NCBI RefSeq assembly: GCF_025717005.1
Contig: NZ_JAOVZU010000015.1
Location: forward strand, 1 to 61,381
Length of the DNA stretch: 61,381 bases
DNA from: Actinotalea endophytica
GTDB lineage: Bacteria > Actinomycetota > Actinomycetes > Actinomycetales > Cellulomonadaceae
Reading direction: 5' to 3'
This document shows positions 59,472-61,381 of this stretch, in pieces. Every line of letters starts with the position of its first letter. Within the stretch, counting starts at the first letter, position 1. Under the pieces are notes generated by a model. That model was not told the DNA's origin and ran no database searches. It worked only from the letters and a program-made list of their open reading frames with translations. The position numbers were made by a program, and so were the translations under genes.

Positions 59472-61381
59472 GTGGAGCCTGGGTACCCGAGGCACTGGGA
59501 GGCCGACGTCGTCCTGAGGGACGGCGGAACCGCCCACGTCCGTCCGATCCGCCCCGAGGACGCCGACGCGCTGCAGGCGTTCCACATGGGCCAGTCCCAG
59601 CAGTCGACGGTCTTCCGGTTCTTCGCACCGATGGAGCGGCTCGGCGACGCCGACCTGCACCGGTTCACGCACGTCGACCACAACGACCGGGTGGCGTTCG
59701 TGGCGGTGAGCACCGAGGGCGACCTGGAGCGGATCCTCGCGGTGGCCCGGTACGACCGGATCGGCGAGGACGACGCCGAGGTCGCGTTCAACGTCTCCGA
59801 CGCCCATCAGGGCCGCGGACTCGGCTCCGTGCTGCTCGAGCACCTCGCTGCGGCCGCCCGGGAGCGAGGCATCAGACGCTTCACCGCCGAGGTGCTGCCG
59901 CACAACGGCAAGATGCTGGCGGTGTTCCGTGAGGCGGGCTACGGGGTCTCGCAGCGGCTCGAGGACGGCGTCCTGCAGGTCGACTTCGGCATCGACCCGA
60001 CGGCGACGTCGTTGCGCGTGATGGCCGAGCGCGAGCAGCGGGCCGAGGCGCTGAGCATGTCCGGGCTGCTCTCGCCGCGTTCGGTCGTCGTGGTCGCCGA
60101 GCCCGGGCCGGGCGCGGACCCGGGCCTGGCCGCCGCCGTCGCCCGCCACCTGGCGGCACCCGCGGACGGACCGACGGTGCACCTCGTGGGCCTGGAGGTG
60201 CCAGGGCTGGAGACGACCGACCTCGGCGCGCTGGACCAGGTCGACCTCGTCGTGCTCTCGGTGCCCGCCGCACGGGCCGCGCACGTCGTCCGGGCCTGCG
60301 CCCGGTTGCGTGCGCACGGGCTCGTGGTGATCTCCGGCGGCTTCGCCGAGACGGGGGCCGACGGGCTGGACCGGCAGCGGGCGCTGCTGCGGGCGGCGCA
60401 CGGCGCGGGGATGCGGGTGCTCGGGCCGTCATCGTTCGGGTTCTGGCGTGGTGGCGGGACCGGGCGGACCGTCAACGCCTCGCTGGCCACCGAACCGCCC
60501 ACCCCCGGCCGCGTGGCCCTGTTCTGCCAGTCGGCGCCGCTCGCCGTGGGGTTGCTCGGGTCGGCGAGGCGGCGCGGGCTCGGCCTGTCGACGTTCGTCT
60601 CGGCCGGTCACCGGGCGGACGTGTCGGGCAACGACATGATGCAGTTCCTGGTCACCGACGACGCGAGCTCGGTCGCCGGGCTCTACCTCGAGTCGATCGG
60701 CAACCCGCGCAAGTTCGCCCGGGTCGCGCGGCGGCTGTCGATGACGATGCCGGTGGTCGTCGTGACCGCCGGGCGCTCGGGGCACGTCGTGCCGGCGGGG
60801 CACGCGCTGCGGCGCACCCGGGTGCCGCGCCGCGCCCTCGACGAGCTGCTGCGCCAGTCGGGTGTGATCCGGGTGGACAGCCAGCACCAGCTGCTCGACG
60901 TGGCCCAGCTGCTCGCCGCCCAGCCGCTGCCGACCGGCCGGCGGGTCGCGGTGCTCGCCGGCTCCGGCGCCCTGGCCGCGCTCACCGCGGAGGCCGCCGC
61001 CTCGGCCGGGCTCACGGTCTGCACCCAGCGCGCCATCCTGCCGGGGGGTGGGCACGGCACGGACGACCTGGCGAGCCTCGAGGCCCAGCTCGACGAGGTC
61101 TACCGCGCGGGGACCTGCGACGCGGTGATCGTGGTTCACGTGCCCACGCTCGGCGCGCCCGACCCGCGGATCGCCGCGGCGATCGCCCGCCGGTCGGCGG
61201 CCGGGCCGACCACGGTGGCCGTCGTGCTGGGGTTGAGCGGGCTCACCCCCGACCTGACCTCGAGCGACGCCGGTGGCGTCCCGCGGACCGTCCCGGCCTT
61301 CGCCACCCCGGAGGACGCCGTGGCCGCGCTCGCGGCCGCGACCCGGTACTCCGCGGGGCGGGGCCCCCACCCCCGGGGGCC
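59472..61381 (+). CDS. GNAT / acyl-CoA synthetase-like fusion (PatA-type protein lysine acetyltransferase), 3' truncated
   Basis: Open to the window end, 636 codons present. Residues about 20-185 form a GNAT domain (VRPIRPEDADAL, then the CoA loop HQGRGLGSVLLEHL). From about 195 a CoA-binding and NDP-forming acyl-CoA-synthetase-like region follows (ALFCQSAPLAVGLLG, FVSAGHRADVSGNDMMQFL). The catalytic SSHTGA histidine motif of active synthetases is replaced by GHALRRTRVPRRAL, so this domain is probably a sensor, as in Pat enzymes. The N-terminal GNAT arrangement matches Streptomyces PatA (memory). GTG 59472 is preceded by TAGCCT with 6 nt between. The last 20 codons become G/C-only and may be unreliable. 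Confidence 0.82.
   Translation, partial: MEPGYPRHWEADVVLRDGGTAHVRPIRPEDADALQAFHMGQSQQSTVFRFFAPMERLGDADLHRFTHVDHNDRVAFVAVSTEGDLERILAVARYDRIGEDDAEVAFNVSDAHQGRGLGSVLLEHLAAAARERGIRRFTAEVLPHNGKMLAVFREAGYGVSQRLEDGVLQVDFGIDPTATSLRVMAEREQRAEALSMSGLLSPRSVVVVAEPGPGADPGLAAAVARHLAAPADGPTVHLVGLEVPGLETTDLGALDQVDLVVLSVPAARAAHVVRACARLRAHGLVVISGGFAETGADGLDRQRALLRAAHGAGMRVLGPSSFGFWRGGGTGRTVNASLATEPPTPGRVALFCQSAPLAVGLLGSARRRGLGLSTFVSAGHRADVSGNDMMQFLVTDDASSVAGLYLESIGNPRKFARVARRLSMTMPVVVVTAGRSGHVVPAGHALRRTRVPRRALDELLRQSGVIRVDSQHQLLDVAQLLAAQPLPTGRRVAVLAGSGALAALTAEAAASAGLTVCTQRAILPGGGHGTDDLASLEAQLDEVYRAGTCDAVIVVHVPTLGAPDPRIAAAIARRSAAGPTTVAVVLGLSGLTPDLTSSDAGGVPRTVPAFATPEDAVAALAAATRYSAGRGPHPRG

Noticed and set aside
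1-61381. tRNA, rRNA, insertion sequences, prophage, CRISPR or toxin-antitoxin genes
   Set aside because: Looked for and not seen; no transposase, integrase or tRNA-like cloverleaf was recognised by reading.

Overview
The window is about 61 kb of very GC-rich DNA (roughly 72-74% G+C by eye), densely packed with short intergenic gaps, frequent 4-bp ATGA/GTGA start-stop overlaps and many GTG starts. The gene content is actinobacterial: qcrCAB with ctaCDEF, a PASTA-domain kinase beside an Rv2175c-type DNA-binding protein, DUF3043, DUF7455, an HrdB-like sigma factor and actinobacterial-type topoisomerase IV. Gene order and protein style suggest a Cellulomonadaceae-like organism (inference; not proven from this sequence). 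The ends look like contig ends: a gene appears cut at each edge, with a tandem repeat at the left and a G/C-only tail at the right.

Layout: (1) 1-8.7 kb: a TIGR01777 epimerase, the E2 (sucB/dlaT) and E3 (lpdA) subunits of the 2-oxoacid dehydrogenase complex, leucyl aminopeptidase, small membrane proteins and pyrD. (2) 8.75-16.1 kb, more accessory: a MocR-type regulator divergent from a YczE-like membrane protein, DUF3043, an M20 dipeptidase, an ECF42-type sigma factor with its DGPF/YciI partner, a thioesterase and a membrane protein. (3) 16.1-21.2 kb: a DJ-1/PfpI protein, quinolinate synthase nadA (with a strange internal GC-only block), a glycerate-kinase-like protein, the ErpA-type Fe-S carrier, a TusA-like protein and a NifS-like protein lacking the PLP lysine. 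(4) 21.4-30.2 kb: the respiratory block ctaC-ctaD-ctaF (+) and ctaE-qcrC-qcrA-qcrB (-), encoding the bc1-aa3 supercomplex, with sodA and a lipoprotein between the halves. (5) 30.3-41.5 kb: a pseudo-receiver protein and trpD, a RAM-domain protein, a DEDDh exonuclease/GIY-YIG fusion, an acyl-CoA ligase, ROK glucokinase, plsC, PPi-dependent phosphofructokinase and class II DAHP synthase. (6) 41.5-47 kb: a PASTA kinase (PknL-like), a LysM/lytic-transglycosylase protein, an Rv2175c-like DNA-binding protein, a polyprenyl diphosphate synthase and a lipoprotein. (7) 47-61.4 kb: a DUF4192 protein, a universal stress protein, the principal sigma factor, DUF5671 and DUF456 membrane proteins, parE, a double-GNAT protein, parC, and a truncated PatA-like GNAT/acyl-CoA-synthetase fusion.

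Much of regions 1 and 3-6 parallels, from memory, the Mycobacterium tuberculosis interval from about Rv2173 to Rv2216 (idsA2, Rv2175c, pknL, aroG, a plsC homologue, fadD15, Rv2191, trpD, ctaE-qcrCAB, ctaC, the ErpA and glycerate-kinase homologues, pepB, dlaT, Rv2216). It is therefore mostly an ancient conserved actinobacterial core with local insertions.

No rRNA, tRNA, CRISPR array, insertion sequence or phage gene was recognised, and no gap longer than 300 bp lacks a gene. About twenty genes have a TANNNT-like -10 hexamer ending only 6-7 nt before the start codon, a signature of leaderless transcription that I used to choose many starts. The most interesting leads are the lysine-less NifS/TusA pair next to cytochrome oxidase, the GC-only block inside nadA, the MtrA-box-like direct repeat before the LysM transglycosylase, and the ECF42 and YczR modules with recognisable promoter or operator sequences.
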